Below, piece after piece: positions 17,208 through 25,766 of a stretch of DNA of 64,000 nucleotides (position 1 is its first letter; each line of letters opens with the position of its first letter). Location of the stretch: NCBI RefSeq assembly GCF_048541825.1, contig NZ_CP183333.1:81407-145406 (forward strand), read 5' to 3'. The position numbers and the translations under genes are program-made. Origin of the DNA: Caulobacter sp048541825 (lineage in GTDB: Bacteria > Pseudomonadota > Alphaproteobacteria > Caulobacterales > Caulobacteraceae). The notes below the pieces were generated by a model, which had not been told where the DNA came from, made no database searches, and saw only the letters and a program-made list of their open reading frames with translations.

Positions 17208-18086
17208 ATGTCAAAGCTCCCATACGTTCATGCTGATGTATTTAGTCGAACTGCTTTCAACGGAAATAGTTTGGCCGTTTTCCCAAACTCGGGCAAATTG
17301 AGTGCCGATCAGATGCTGCGGATCACGCAGGAACTCCGGCACTTCGAATCCATCTTCCTGGAGCCAACCGATCAACCAAATAGAGTGCGGGCGCGGGTTT
17401 TCGATCTATTCGAAGAGCTGCCGTTCGCCGGGCATCCGATTATCGGTGCCGCAGCCGTGTTGCACGCGCTTTCGGGCGCGGCCAAATCGCAGGCTTGGCG
17501 GTTCGATCTACCGGCAAAGTCCGTAACCATTTCCACAGAAGGCGGCGATGGTAGCTATTTTGGCCTACTCGATCAGGGTAAGCCGGCTTTCCTTGGCGAG
17601 GTCAATGCGCGTGCGGAGGTCTCGGAAGCCTTCTGCCTTGCGCTCGATGACCTGCACCCCGATCTTCCACTCGAAATTGTCAGCACGGGCCTGCGCTATC
17701 TGGTCGTACCCGTCTTGGCGGGTCGCTTGGCCAAAGCACGGATCGCCAAGGACATCACAGAGCTGCTCCGCAGGCTCGGCGCCCAATTTGCCGTCCTCCT
17801 CGACGAGTCGGCACTCGAAGTACGCCATTGGAACAATGACGGCGTCGCCGAGGACGTCGCGACTGGCAGCGCTGCGGGTGCGATCGGAGCCTATCGCCTT
17901 AGGCACGACTTGGTGCAGCCTGACGAAACCTTCATCCTCAATCAAGGCCGGTTCGTCGGCAGGCCTAGTCAATTGCACGTCACTGCGCGAGGCAAGCCGC
18001 GATCGGTCAGCTCGGTACTTGTTGGCGGCGATGTCGTTCTAGTTGGATCCGGCAACCTCAACGTCCTTCCGGGATTCATGGCATGA
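17208..18086 (+). CDS. PhzF-family isomerase/epimerase
   Basis: A 292-residue protein of the PhzF family with two similar alpha/beta halves. The catalytic Glu is E47 (RHFESIF). Family motifs FAGHPIIGAA and EDVATGSAAGAIGAY are present. I choose the ATG at 17208 over an in-frame TTG at 17193. The 4-base overlap with the next gene shows coupling to an ornithine cyclodeaminase-like protein. PhzF relatives isomerise or epimerise small amino- or hydroxy-acids; with an OCD partner, a proline- or hydroxyproline-like substrate is plausible but not shown. Confidence 0.88.
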   Translation: MSKLPYVHADVFSRTAFNGNSLAVFPNSGKLSADQMLRITQELRHFESIFLEPTDQPNRVRARVFDLFEELPFAGHPIIGAAAVLHALSGAAKSQAWRFDLPAKSVTISTEGGDGSYFGLLDQGKPAFLGEVNARAEVSEAFCLALDDLHPDLPLEIVSTGLRYLVVPVLAGRLAKARIAKDITELLRRLGAQFAVLLDESALEVRHWNNDGVAEDVATGSAAGAIGAYRLRHDLVQPDETFILNQGRFVGRPSQLHVTARGKPRSVSSVLVGGDVVLVGSGNLNVLPGFMA

Positions 18087-19063
18087 TCGCCAAAGAGATG
18101 CCAAGCGTTCGCATCATTGGCGCCGACACCTTGCGCAAAAATGTGCGGTTCGAAGACCTCATCGAACCTGTCGCGCAGGCTTTCAAGCAGTCTAGCGAAC
18201 AAAAAGCACAGAACGGCCTTATCGTGATGTTTCCAGCTGAAAAATGCGATCTCGGTGATGTCTATGTAAAAGCAGGTGTCCTGACTGGTCGGCGGCTTTT
18301 CATCGTGAAGGTTTCGCCTTGGTTTGCCGTCAACGCGATTTGCGGACAAACCCAAGGCGGTTTTATTGCTGTATTCGACAGTAGTACCGGTCACACATTG
18401 GCGATTATCAATGAAGAACACTATCTGTCCGACATCCGGACCGCCGCGGCTGGCGCTGTCGCGGCGAGAGTTTTAGCGCCAGATCAGATAACTACGGCCG
18501 CCGTTCTTGGATCTGGTGTGCAGGCCTACTGGCAGCCTATTGCGCTGTATGGTCAACGACCGTTCACGCACTTACTGCTGTGGGCGCGCAATCTCCAGAA
18601 GGCCGGCCTGTTGAAAACTCGGTTGGAGCAGGCGCTCCCTCAGGTTGAAATCGAAGTATCGGATGATCTCGAGCGCGTCGTGCGCTCGGCAGACGTCCTC
18701 ATCACAGCGACCCTTTCGCGAGAACCTCTAGTGCGTGGCGAGTGGCTCCGTCCCGGCCAGCATATCACCGCCGTAGGCGCGGACGATGCAACCAAGTGTG
18801 AGCTGGACGCCGCCGCCCTGAGACGCGCCCGCGTCTTCGTTGATTCAATCGACACAACCTTGGCCAATGGCGATGTGTATCGAGCCATCCAGGCCGGAGA
18901 GTACAATCGGAGCCAGGTTTCTGGTGAACTGGGAGACGTCATAGCCGGGCGATCAATCGGGAGATCGGGGCCGGACGACATCACGATCGCCAAGTTGGTT
19001 GGCATCGGCGCTCAAGACCTCGCGGCAGCGGAAACGGCGCTGGAGAAGCTGTCGGCTGCATGA
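18083..19063 (+). CDS. Ornithine cyclodeaminase / mu-crystallin family protein
   Basis: A 326-residue NAD(P)-dependent enzyme of the OCD/mu-crystallin family. Visible features: substrate-site Lys in VYVKAGV and IVKVSPWF, the conserved RTAAAGAVAAR segment, Rossmann motif AVLGSGVQAYW, and GADDATKCELD. Family reactions include ornithine to proline, ketimine reduction and pyrroline-2-carboxylate reduction. Its ATG overlaps the PhzF stop (ATGA). The exact substrate is open; the pairing points to a dedicated small amino-acid pathway under ArsR control. Confidence 0.88.
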   Translation: MIAKEMPSVRIIGADTLRKNVRFEDLIEPVAQAFKQSSEQKAQNGLIVMFPAEKCDLGDVYVKAGVLTGRRLFIVKVSPWFAVNAICGQTQGGFIAVFDSSTGHTLAIINEEHYLSDIRTAAAGAVAARVLAPDQITTAAVLGSGVQAYWQPIALYGQRPFTHLLLWARNLQKAGLLKTRLEQALPQVEIEVSDDLERVVRSADVLITATLSREPLVRGEWLRPGQHITAVGADDATKCELDAAALRRARVFVDSIDTTLANGDVYRAIQAGEYNRSQVSGELGDVIAGRSIGRSGPDDITIAKLVGIGAQDLAAAETALEKLSAA

Positions 19064-19822
19064 AAGCTATCCGCTCCCGACATCGAACACATTCTGCAGT
19101 ATCTGTGGTTTCATCCGCCGATTTTTGAGCACGACGGAGAATGGTGGGCGCATTTGGACGTTCGCGCTTTGTCTGCCTGTGCAACAAGAATGGGCAGTTC
19201 GTCAGTTCCGGCCGGGAAGCCTTTGAGTCGCAGCTCTTAGTCGGGTACGCACCCGCCGGGCGACCCGCCGCAGTAGCTGATCACGGCGTCGCCATAGAGG
19301 TTGGCGCATCCGCTAACGACATCGTCGTTCGAAGGGCGTCCGCCCGCCGATACTTCGCTGAGCAATATCCCCACCTGGCCTAGCGCTATTCCTTCAACGC
19401 CCTCCTCGAAGTTGCGACACTCCGGCGATGGACTATAGGCGGACACTGCGGAGGACATCTGCCGGTGGGCCAAGCGGTTGTCCGAACTTTGGATGATGGT
19501 CTGTCCCACCATGCTGTTGACGTGGTCGAAGCAGCGAAGTTGCACCTTCATCGTGGCGTAGGTCTCGCAGGATGAAATCCTGAACGGCTCGCTTGAGGCC
19601 GACTCCTCGTTGACCACTTCCGCCTCTGTCGTATCCGCCTCGATCGCCGCGTCCGCATCTTCGACGTCGCTGCGCTATTTCCGGACATTGGGACCGCTCT
19701 GGCTACCGGATCTTAAAACCAGCAGCTTCACCTTTACTTGCGTCGCCGCTTGCATCCGCTAAGCGGTAAAGTTGCACTTGGCCGCGACTTCGCCATAAAG
19801 TGTGCGGATTCGCGGGGGCAAC
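19064..19822. other. Interval with only degraded coding sequence
   Basis: Apart from the minus-strand remnant at 19237-19617, I see no gene here. No promoter or hairpin stands out. Confidence 0.35.
19237..19617 (-). pseudogene. Probable remnant of a secreted hypothetical protein
   Basis: A 126-codon frame with Cys-rich, protein-like content (CETYATMKVQLRCFDHVNSM, then NRLAHRQM, CRNFEEG and a CGGSPGGC tail). The acidic reading continues upstream of the GTG at 19617 until a stop near 19671. Beyond that stop a short GTG frame begins MKLLVL-like. This looks like an exported protein whose 5' end is frameshifted. An intact short protein cannot be excluded. Confidence 0.4.
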
Positions 19823-20593
19823 ATGGCTGACATCGACGACGAGATCGCGGAACTGCGTAAGCGCCTAGCTCAGTTGGAGGCGCGAAGGAGCGAGGAAAAA
19901 ACGGATCCCACTATCGACGCGGCGGGACCAGTTGCCCCGGCCGAGCAGAAAAAGCCGAACCCAGCCGCGCTCGTCGCACTAGCTGTTATCGGCGTCTTCG
20001 CCCTCATCATGGTGGCACGCAGTTGCGATCCCGGCCCAACCACTCCAGCGCCTTCTGCCCTAGCGACTACGGCTCCAGTCACACCTTATACGCCGCCCTC
20101 GCCCGTCACCCCGGCCACACCCCCGGTTCCGTCCTACGCCTGGACCTATGTCGATGACGTCGACCCGATGAGTGACCGCAAGACGCTCTTGGCGTGCGTG
20201 GATTCAACCGACCAAGTGTCACTCAACCCGCCCTATGAACCGGTGACAGCCAAGCTTTGCGTCCGCAACAGCCCAAAGTTCGGCATTGACGTGTACTACG
20301 CGCTGAACGGCGACGGCCAGATTCTCTGTGACAGTTACGATGGCTGCAGCGTGAAGGTTCGCTATGGTGACGCGCCTGCCGGTCGGAACGGTGCCAACAG
20401 TGCGGCTGACCACTCCTCCAACATCGTTTTCCTGAACGGCGCACGCGCCGTCGCGGCGCGCTTGGCCAAAGCGAAAACCACGAAGATCGAACTGACCTTC
20501 TACGAGGCCGGAGTGCAGTCCGTGACTTTCCCCACGGAGGGGCTGGACCTCGGCAAGGTGGGCCTCAGCGGAAAGGCGAAGGCGCGCCCTTGA
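19823..20593 (+). CDS. Membrane-anchored hypothetical protein with Pro-rich linker
   Basis: A 256-residue protein. The ATG at 19823 follows GGGGG and is preferred to a GTG seven codons upstream. Order: short N-terminal coiled coil (DDEIAELRKRLAQLEARR), one transmembrane helix (about 48-66), a Pro/Thr-rich linker (about 70-105), then a globular domain of about 150 residues with four Cys (LLACV, KLCVRN, ILCDSYDGCS). This topology suggests a periplasmic domain held by one anchor. I recognise no family. A second anchored unknown follows 112 bases later. Confidence 0.75.
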   Translation: MADIDDEIAELRKRLAQLEARRSEEKTDPTIDAAGPVAPAEQKKPNPAALVALAVIGVFALIMVARSCDPGPTTPAPSALATTAPVTPYTPPSPVTPATPPVPSYAWTYVDDVDPMSDRKTLLACVDSTDQVSLNPPYEPVTAKLCVRNSPKFGIDVYYALNGDGQILCDSYDGCSVKVRYGDAPAGRNGANSAADHSSNIVFLNGARAVAARLAKAKTTKIELTFYEAGVQSVTFPTEGLDLGKVGLSGKAKARP

Positions 20594-20705
20594 AAGCGCG
20601 CGCCACTCGCGCGGAGTTCACCGAACGCCATCCGGATCAGGATGGAATGGGCTTTATCGCCCAGCAGAAGAGCTTTCGATCAACTTGAGAAGGATTTTAC
20701 CTGCC

Positions 20706-21245
20706 ATGGCTATACTCAAGGTGCTTCAATCCCATCGTCTTATTGCCGGACTTCTGGCGGCACTGATATTAGCTCTGGTTTACAACGGGCTTATCGCCGC
20801 GCCGGTGGCCGCGGGCTTAGCCAAGGACGAGCGGAACAAGGGCCTTACCCTGGTGGCCTATCGCACCAATGGCTTCCAGCCACGGGAAATCACACTCGAT
20901 CTGTGGTCCGCTGAGGAAAAAGCGCCAATCGATCTGTTCAGGGCGCTCTTTCAGGCTTCCGAAGCACTGGGCGAACGGAAGTTCTCCCAGGTGAGACTAG
21001 CAAGGCTGGGTCACGTCGTGTTTGTCCTATCGGGCGAGGATTTTTCCGCGCTCGGCCAAGCTTATGGCCAAGGCGAAAACCCCATCTATTTGGTTCGGAC
21101 CCTGCCGGAGAAGCTGCAAACCGTTTCCGGCGCTCCGGCCTTTGACACCTGGACCGGCGGCTGGCTGGGCGTGCTCGGCAAACAGATGGAGGACAGCAAT
21201 ACCTTCGCACAGGCCTGGATCGACGGCGCGCCCACCAATCCTTGA
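20706..21245 (+). CDS. Membrane-anchored hypothetical protein
   Basis: A 179-residue protein with one N-terminal hydrophobic segment (about residues 11-30) and a mostly soluble remainder ending NTFAQAWIDGAPTNP. The ATG at 20706 puts the hydrophobic segment near the N-terminus; AAGGA lies 12 bases upstream, slightly far, and a TTG seven codons earlier is possible. No motif is recognised. It may be secreted or anchored to the inner membrane. Confidence 0.65.
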   Translation: MAILKVLQSHRLIAGLLAALILALVYNGLIAAPVAAGLAKDERNKGLTLVAYRTNGFQPREITLDLWSAEEKAPIDLFRALFQASEALGERKFSQVRLARLGHVVFVLSGEDFSALGQAYGQGENPIYLVRTLPEKLQTVSGAPAFDTWTGGWLGVLGKQMEDSNTFAQAWIDGAPTNP

Positions 21246-21476
21246 CACAATTCACGCTCGCCTTGACCGCCGTGCAGTTTACGTTTGGCGCCAACTTCAG
21301 ACATTTGCTCCCTTCCAGAAACGCGACATTGGCTCAAAGCCATTGGCCCCATTGTCTAGCGCCAGCCGATTTGATGCAGCGCATGGACTTAGTCCTCTTG
21401 GGCAATCAGGGTCGGTCCAGAGGCGCACATTCTGAGACTCCCGCCCGGACTGCATTCGGTATTGGAGACCTCACGA

Positions 21477-22547
21477 ATGACGGCGACTTCCACGACAAGC
21501 TTCGACGTAGTCGTCATCGGCGGCGGGCAGGCCGGATTGGCCACGGGCTATTTCCTTCGCCGAACCGGCCTGAGCTTCGCAATCGTGGACGGCGAGGCAG
21601 ACCCCGGCGGGGCTTGGCGACATGGCTGGGATTCACTTCGGCTCTTCTCACCCGCTGATTGGAGCTCCTTGCCAGGCTGGCCCATGCCCCCCAGTGGCGA
21701 AGCCTATCCCACGCGCGATGAGGTGGTGGCCTATTTGGCGGCCTACGAGGCGCGCTACGATCTGCCGGTCATAAGGCCCGCAGAGGTCGAACTGGTTCGC
21801 GCTGAACAGGATGCGCTCGTCGTGGAAACCTGCCCTGCAACCTGGCGGGCCCGCGCTGTGGTGAGCGCCACTGGCACTTGGCGCGCGCCCTATAGACCAC
21901 TCTACCCGGACCAAGTCCGTTTTGAAGGTGTGCAAGTCCACTCGGCTCAGTATCGCCGTCCGGAAGCGTTTGCTGGGCAGCGAGTGCTGGTCGTCGGCGG
22001 CGGCAATAGCGGCGCACAGATCTTCGCGGAGGTGTCGCAGGTCGCTGACACGACGTGGGTGACACAGGCGCCGCCAGCCTTCCTGCCGGACGAGGTCGAT
22101 GGGCGCGTGCTGTTCGACCGGGCAACTGCCCGCTGGCAGGCCCAACAGGGGATTGCCGCCGATGCGCCGCCACCTGGGGGTCTCGGCGACGTCGTGATGG
22201 TTCAGCCCGTCAAGGCGGCCCGCGACCGCGGCGTTCTGAAGACTGTTCGCCCCTTCGAGCGCTTTACCCCACACGGCGTCGTCTGGACTGACGGGCGGGA
22301 GACCAAGGTCGATGCCGTGATCTGGTGCACAGGCTTCCGACCGGCCCTACAGCATCTGGACGCTCTGGGCGTGATTGAACCGTCTGGACGGGTGGCGGTA
22401 GACGGCACGCGGTCGGTCAAAGAGCCGCGCCTGTGGCTGGTGGGCTATGGCGAGTGGACGGGTTTCGCGTCCGCAACCTTGACCGGCGTCATGCGGTCCG
22501 CAAGGGACACTGCGCGTGAGATCGCCCAGGCGCTTCTGCCAGCCTAA
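21477..22547 (+). CDS. Flavin-containing monooxygenase-like oxidoreductase (ArsO-type)
   Basis: A 356-residue FAD- and NAD(P)H-binding protein. The ATG at 21477 has GGAG 9 bases upstream. Motifs: FAD-binding VIGGGQAGLATG near the start, PGGAWRHGW, a second nucleotide-binding GGGNSGAQI mid-protein, and a WCTGFRPAL motif near residue 285. Length and layout fit ArsO-like or small FMO-like enzymes. No ars operon genes adjoin it, so an arsenic link is only a family-level guess. Confidence 0.85.
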   Translation: MTATSTTSFDVVVIGGGQAGLATGYFLRRTGLSFAIVDGEADPGGAWRHGWDSLRLFSPADWSSLPGWPMPPSGEAYPTRDEVVAYLAAYEARYDLPVIRPAEVELVRAEQDALVVETCPATWRARAVVSATGTWRAPYRPLYPDQVRFEGVQVHSAQYRRPEAFAGQRVLVVGGGNSGAQIFAEVSQVADTTWVTQAPPAFLPDEVDGRVLFDRATARWQAQQGIAADAPPPGGLGDVVMVQPVKAARDRGVLKTVRPFERFTPHGVVWTDGRETKVDAVIWCTGFRPALQHLDALGVIEPSGRVAVDGTRSVKEPRLWLVGYGEWTGFASATLTGVMRSARDTAREIAQALLPA

Positions 22548-22779
22548 CCTCTCCCGTCCGGAACGGTCACTGACTGGCATCCAAGTTTTCCAGCCGTTGT
22601 GCGCCATTACCGGACCTTGAAGTCACTCCAGATTCCGGACGTTCAGCCGCCGCCGCTGCAAGATTTCCATCAGCGCTCAACCATGCTGCTGCGTGGCCGC
22701 AGCCGACGCGACAGAGGCCCCGGCTTGCTCCGACGCCTGGTCACCGCCGCCGTGCTATTTTGCAGGCGACAAATCTGAG

Positions 22780-22798
22780 GCCCCGAACGGACCGGGGC
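22780..22798. terminator. Hairpin between converging genes
   Basis: GCCCCG (22780-22785), 7-base loop, CGGGGC (22793-22798), lying just past the minus-strand stop at 22807. It could end both converging transcripts. Confidence 0.5.
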
Positions 22799-22806
22799 TC
22801 GCAGCT

Positions 22807-23403
22807 TCAACCGATGGCCGCTAATTTCTCAAGCTCGACCCGAAGCGCGGTCTGCCAGGCCAGATCCTTGTGCCGAAAGCCCCAGCCGGCGTCCTGGACG
22901 TCAGCGACGATCCGCGCGGCAAGCTTGGCCAGTCCCGGCATTCCGGAAACCTCGATCGACCATCCTATCGGCGCGAAATGAACCAGCTGATTGCGGATTT
23001 CGTCGTGGAATTTGCGCAACCAGCTGAACTCGCCATCGCTGATCGCGATCGACGGCGCCGCGCCGCCGCCGGCCGAGTCTTTCTTGCGCACGGCTTTCAA
23101 AAGGTCGGGCATCCCCATCAGCTCCGTCCGCTTTGGCGCGGACAAGGTCTCGTCCTCGCGAGAGGCTTCGAGATAGGTCATCCACTCCTCGGTGCTGCGC
23201 GGTGTCAGAGCGCCAACCGGATGGGCCGTCGTCAGCAGGTGGCAGACGCAGGCGCCCTGGATGGCGGAGTGCAGCGCCAGCATCACCCATTTCCAGGCCT
23301 GCGGATCCTCAGTCGTTGCGGCCCAACCACGCACCGCTTGGCGAACGGAGGCGGCGACGTCTTCGACCTCGTCGGTTCGGACCCATATCCCCTCGCCCAC
23401 CAT
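22807..23403 (-). CDS. HEPN-like hypothetical protein
   Basis: A 198-residue helical protein. The ATG ending at 23403 follows GGGGGAGG 7-8 bases upstream; the frame open further upstream has no such site. Helical segments WKWVMLALHSAIQGACVCHL and FSWLRKFHDEIRNQLVHF resemble a HEPN fold, with an R-x4-H motif (RNQLVH) typical of HEPN ribonucleases. Related hypothetical proteins occur widely in proteobacteria (recollection). It is divergent from a PD-(D/E)XK-like gene 123 bases away. It could be an RNase effector, a toxin or a non-catalytic HEPN protein. Confidence 0.7.
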   Translation of the reverse strand: MVGEGIWVRTDEVEDVAASVRQAVRGWAATTEDPQAWKWVMLALHSAIQGACVCHLLTTAHPVGALTPRSTEEWMTYLEASREDETLSAPKRTELMGMPDLLKAVRKKDSAGGGAAPSIAISDGEFSWLRKFHDEIRNQLVHFAPIGWSIEVSGMPGLAKLAARIVADVQDAGWGFRHKDLAWQTALRVELEKLAAIG

Positions 23404-23526
23404 GCCACGCCTCCCCCAGCCAAGTCGCCAGGCGACAGCCTTAGACCTTCTTGCGCTGAAACGGGGACTTTGGTCTCGCGGAGACTCAAGCGTTGCCGCT
23501 AGCCTCGCATCGGAAGGAAACTCCTC

Positions 23527-24672
23527 ATGCCCATCGTCTTCGACGATATCGACCGCGACCACCAAGGACCGCCCACGGCCGGTGAAACGCATTTCAGCTA
23601 CCTCAATCGCTCGGGCCGCATTGAGGCCGAACGCGTGCGCGCTCTTGTTGAGGACTGGATCTCCCGCTATCCGGCTAGCGATCTCACCGCGCTGGTCGCG
23701 CGTTTGCGCTCTTCAATCGACGCCGCCCACTACAGTGCGTTCTTCGAACTGACCGTTCATGAACTGCTCGTGCAAACGGGCCACATGATCGTCGCGGTGG
23801 AGCCAGAGGTCCCTAACTCCAATCATCGGCCTGACTTCCTCGTGGAGGCTCCCAACGGGGCTCGCTTCTACTTGGAAGTGGTGACCTCAATCGCCCAGAC
23901 ACCTCAGGACGTTGCTGCGGACAAGCGATTGAATGACGCCATGGGCATCGTCGATAACGCCGACGCAAAGCTCTTCTTCCTGGACGTCGAGATCGAAGGC
24001 AAGCCGAGCCAGCAGGTCAGCGCCAAGGCGCTGCGGCCAGCCCTAGGGGCCTGGATCGCCGCCTTGCCCGCGACCGAAGCGGTCAGGGACGAGCCGCCGT
24101 TCGTCTATGCCGAATACGGTATGACCCTCACCATCAGCGCGTTTCTGCGCAGGACGCCGCGCGAGGACGTCGGCGGCGCGATCGGCGTACAGAACATGGA
24201 GCCCTACTGGGGCACGCCAGGCGACGGCATCCGCGAGTCCGTCGAGAAGAAGGCGTCACGCTATGGTGATCTGGACATCCCTTACGTCGTGGCCGTCAAC
24301 GCCATGAGCGACTACAAACGCGAGGAGGACGCCATCGACGCCATGTTCGGTTCGCCCTGTGTGGTTGTTCGGCGCTACGACGATGGTCGAACCGAAACCG
24401 CCGAAAGCCGCAACAACGACGGCGTCTGGCAAGGCGAGAAGGGGCCGCGAAAGAAGGGCCTGAGCGCGATCCTATCGACCGAACGCCTGATGCCCTGGAG
24501 TGTCGGGCAGCGACGCGCCCGACTGATCAGGAACCCTTGGGCGACGCACCCTTTGCCGCCCCTTCCTCTAGGTGTCGATGAGCTAAACCCGATCGACGGG
24601 AAGCTGGATAAGACCAACGGACAGTCGTTCGCCGAGCTGTTCAACTTGCCACCCAGCTGGCCCGAGGACTGA
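23527..24672 (+). CDS. Hypothetical protein with PD-(D/E)XK-nuclease-like core
   Basis: A 381-residue protein. Residues about 74-122 hold a helix (AFFELTVHELLVQTGH), then EPEVP, RPDFLVE and FYLEVVT. This order of Glu helix, PD and E-x-V is the layout of the restriction-endonuclease fold, though the usual Lys of the (D/E)XK is Val. The remaining 250 residues are not recognised. ATG follows AAGGAAAC. It heads a two-gene unit with the 24759-25616 gene. Activity is uncertain given the altered Lys. Confidence 0.65.
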   Translation: MPIVFDDIDRDHQGPPTAGETHFSYLNRSGRIEAERVRALVEDWISRYPASDLTALVARLRSSIDAAHYSAFFELTVHELLVQTGHMIVAVEPEVPNSNHRPDFLVEAPNGARFYLEVVTSIAQTPQDVAADKRLNDAMGIVDNADAKLFFLDVEIEGKPSQQVSAKALRPALGAWIAALPATEAVRDEPPFVYAEYGMTLTISAFLRRTPREDVGGAIGVQNMEPYWGTPGDGIRESVEKKASRYGDLDIPYVVAVNAMSDYKREEDAIDAMFGSPCVVVRRYDDGRTETAESRNNDGVWQGEKGPRKKGLSAILSTERLMPWSVGQRRARLIRNPWATHPLPPLPLGVDELNPIDGKLDKTNGQSFAELFNLPPSWPED

Positions 24673-24758
24673 GGCCGCTGCCCACGAACGTCGCTTAAGC
24701 TTGACCCGTTTTGCATTGGTGTTCTTTTTCAGCCCCGCTCAATGGCAAGCCGCAGATC

Positions 24759-25616
24759 ATGTTTTCCTCGGACGAAGCGCTTACCCACAAATGGCAGCTC
24801 GATCAGGTCCGGTTGCTGCTCAACGGCCATCCGAACAATGACGGGTACTTCCTGGCGCAAGCCGCCGAGATGCACGCCCTGCAGGTGATCGACGCGGTCG
24901 CACAGTTGCGGTTCGCCGCCACTCAGGCCGGGGCACGCGCGCAAGGCCCGTTGGGCGACCATCTGGTCTATGGCGTGGGGCGACGGACCGGCGACATCTG
25001 GGGTGCCATGCGCGAATTGGTCTCGATCTCACCGCCAGACCGCAAGAGGCCACTGACCACGGAACAGACCGATCGAGCGTCGCGTGCGCTGAACACGATC
25101 TACATCAACATCCGCGGCACGATGGATAACTTCGCCTGGGCGGCCATCGAGCGCGCAGGCGGGATCAAGAGCGTGCGCCTATCACCAACCGCGATTGACC
25201 TCTTCGGCGACAAGTTTTCCAAAGTCGAGGCGTTCGGCGACCTGCCGCGAAAGCTCTCGCTGCTCCTCGACTGGAACAACCAGGTGAAGTCGCGGCGCAA
25301 TCCCTCGGCTCACCGCGTTCCGCTGGCGGTAATACCCGCCGTGCTCAACCCGGACCAAGCCGAGACTTTCAAGCGGCTGACAGCGGAGATGACCGCCCTG
25401 CCGCAAGGTCTCCCGGACCACGAGGCGATCACGCACATGGCCGAGCAACAAGCGGCGGTAAAACTCAAGATCGAGGCGCTGGGGGTCTTTTGGCCAATGT
25501 TCGCTCACATGCCCAGCGAAGGCGCCATCCCGATCTATCCGACCGTCGCCGAGGACGTAGGTCAAATGGTGCGCGTCGGACGGATCGTTCTGGGCCACCT
25601 CGGGGCCCAATCGTAG
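24759..25616 (+). CDS. Hypothetical protein with HEPN-like RN-x-x-AH motif
   Basis: A 285-residue helical protein; the ATG at 24759 is favoured over an upstream frame extension. Around residue 183 the segment SRRNPSAHRVPLAV contains R-x4-H, a motif shared with a family of HEPN-like unknowns (RN..AHRIPLYVPP type, from memory). There is no signal peptide or membrane segment. It lies 86 bases after the nuclease-like gene and before the Avs-like gene, in a run of four genes with defence-like features. Confidence 0.6.
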   Translation: MFSSDEALTHKWQLDQVRLLLNGHPNNDGYFLAQAAEMHALQVIDAVAQLRFAATQAGARAQGPLGDHLVYGVGRRTGDIWGAMRELVSISPPDRKRPLTTEQTDRASRALNTIYINIRGTMDNFAWAAIERAGGIKSVRLSPTAIDLFGDKFSKVEAFGDLPRKLSLLLDWNNQVKSRRNPSAHRVPLAVIPAVLNPDQAETFKRLTAEMTALPQGLPDHEAITHMAEQQAAVKLKIEALGVFWPMFAHMPSEGAIPIYPTVAEDVGQMVRVGRIVLGHLGAQS

Positions 25617-25766
25617 CTTGGATGCGTGGTTCCAGTCGGCCACTGTAGGACCCTCGTGGTCAAAGCTGGCGGGAAGAGCGCGCCTCGACACGGCGGCGCA
25701 GCGCTATGAGCGGCCTCTCGCTCTGCTTCAAAAAGGCTAAGTTCGGTGCCCTTCGACGACTAGTGT

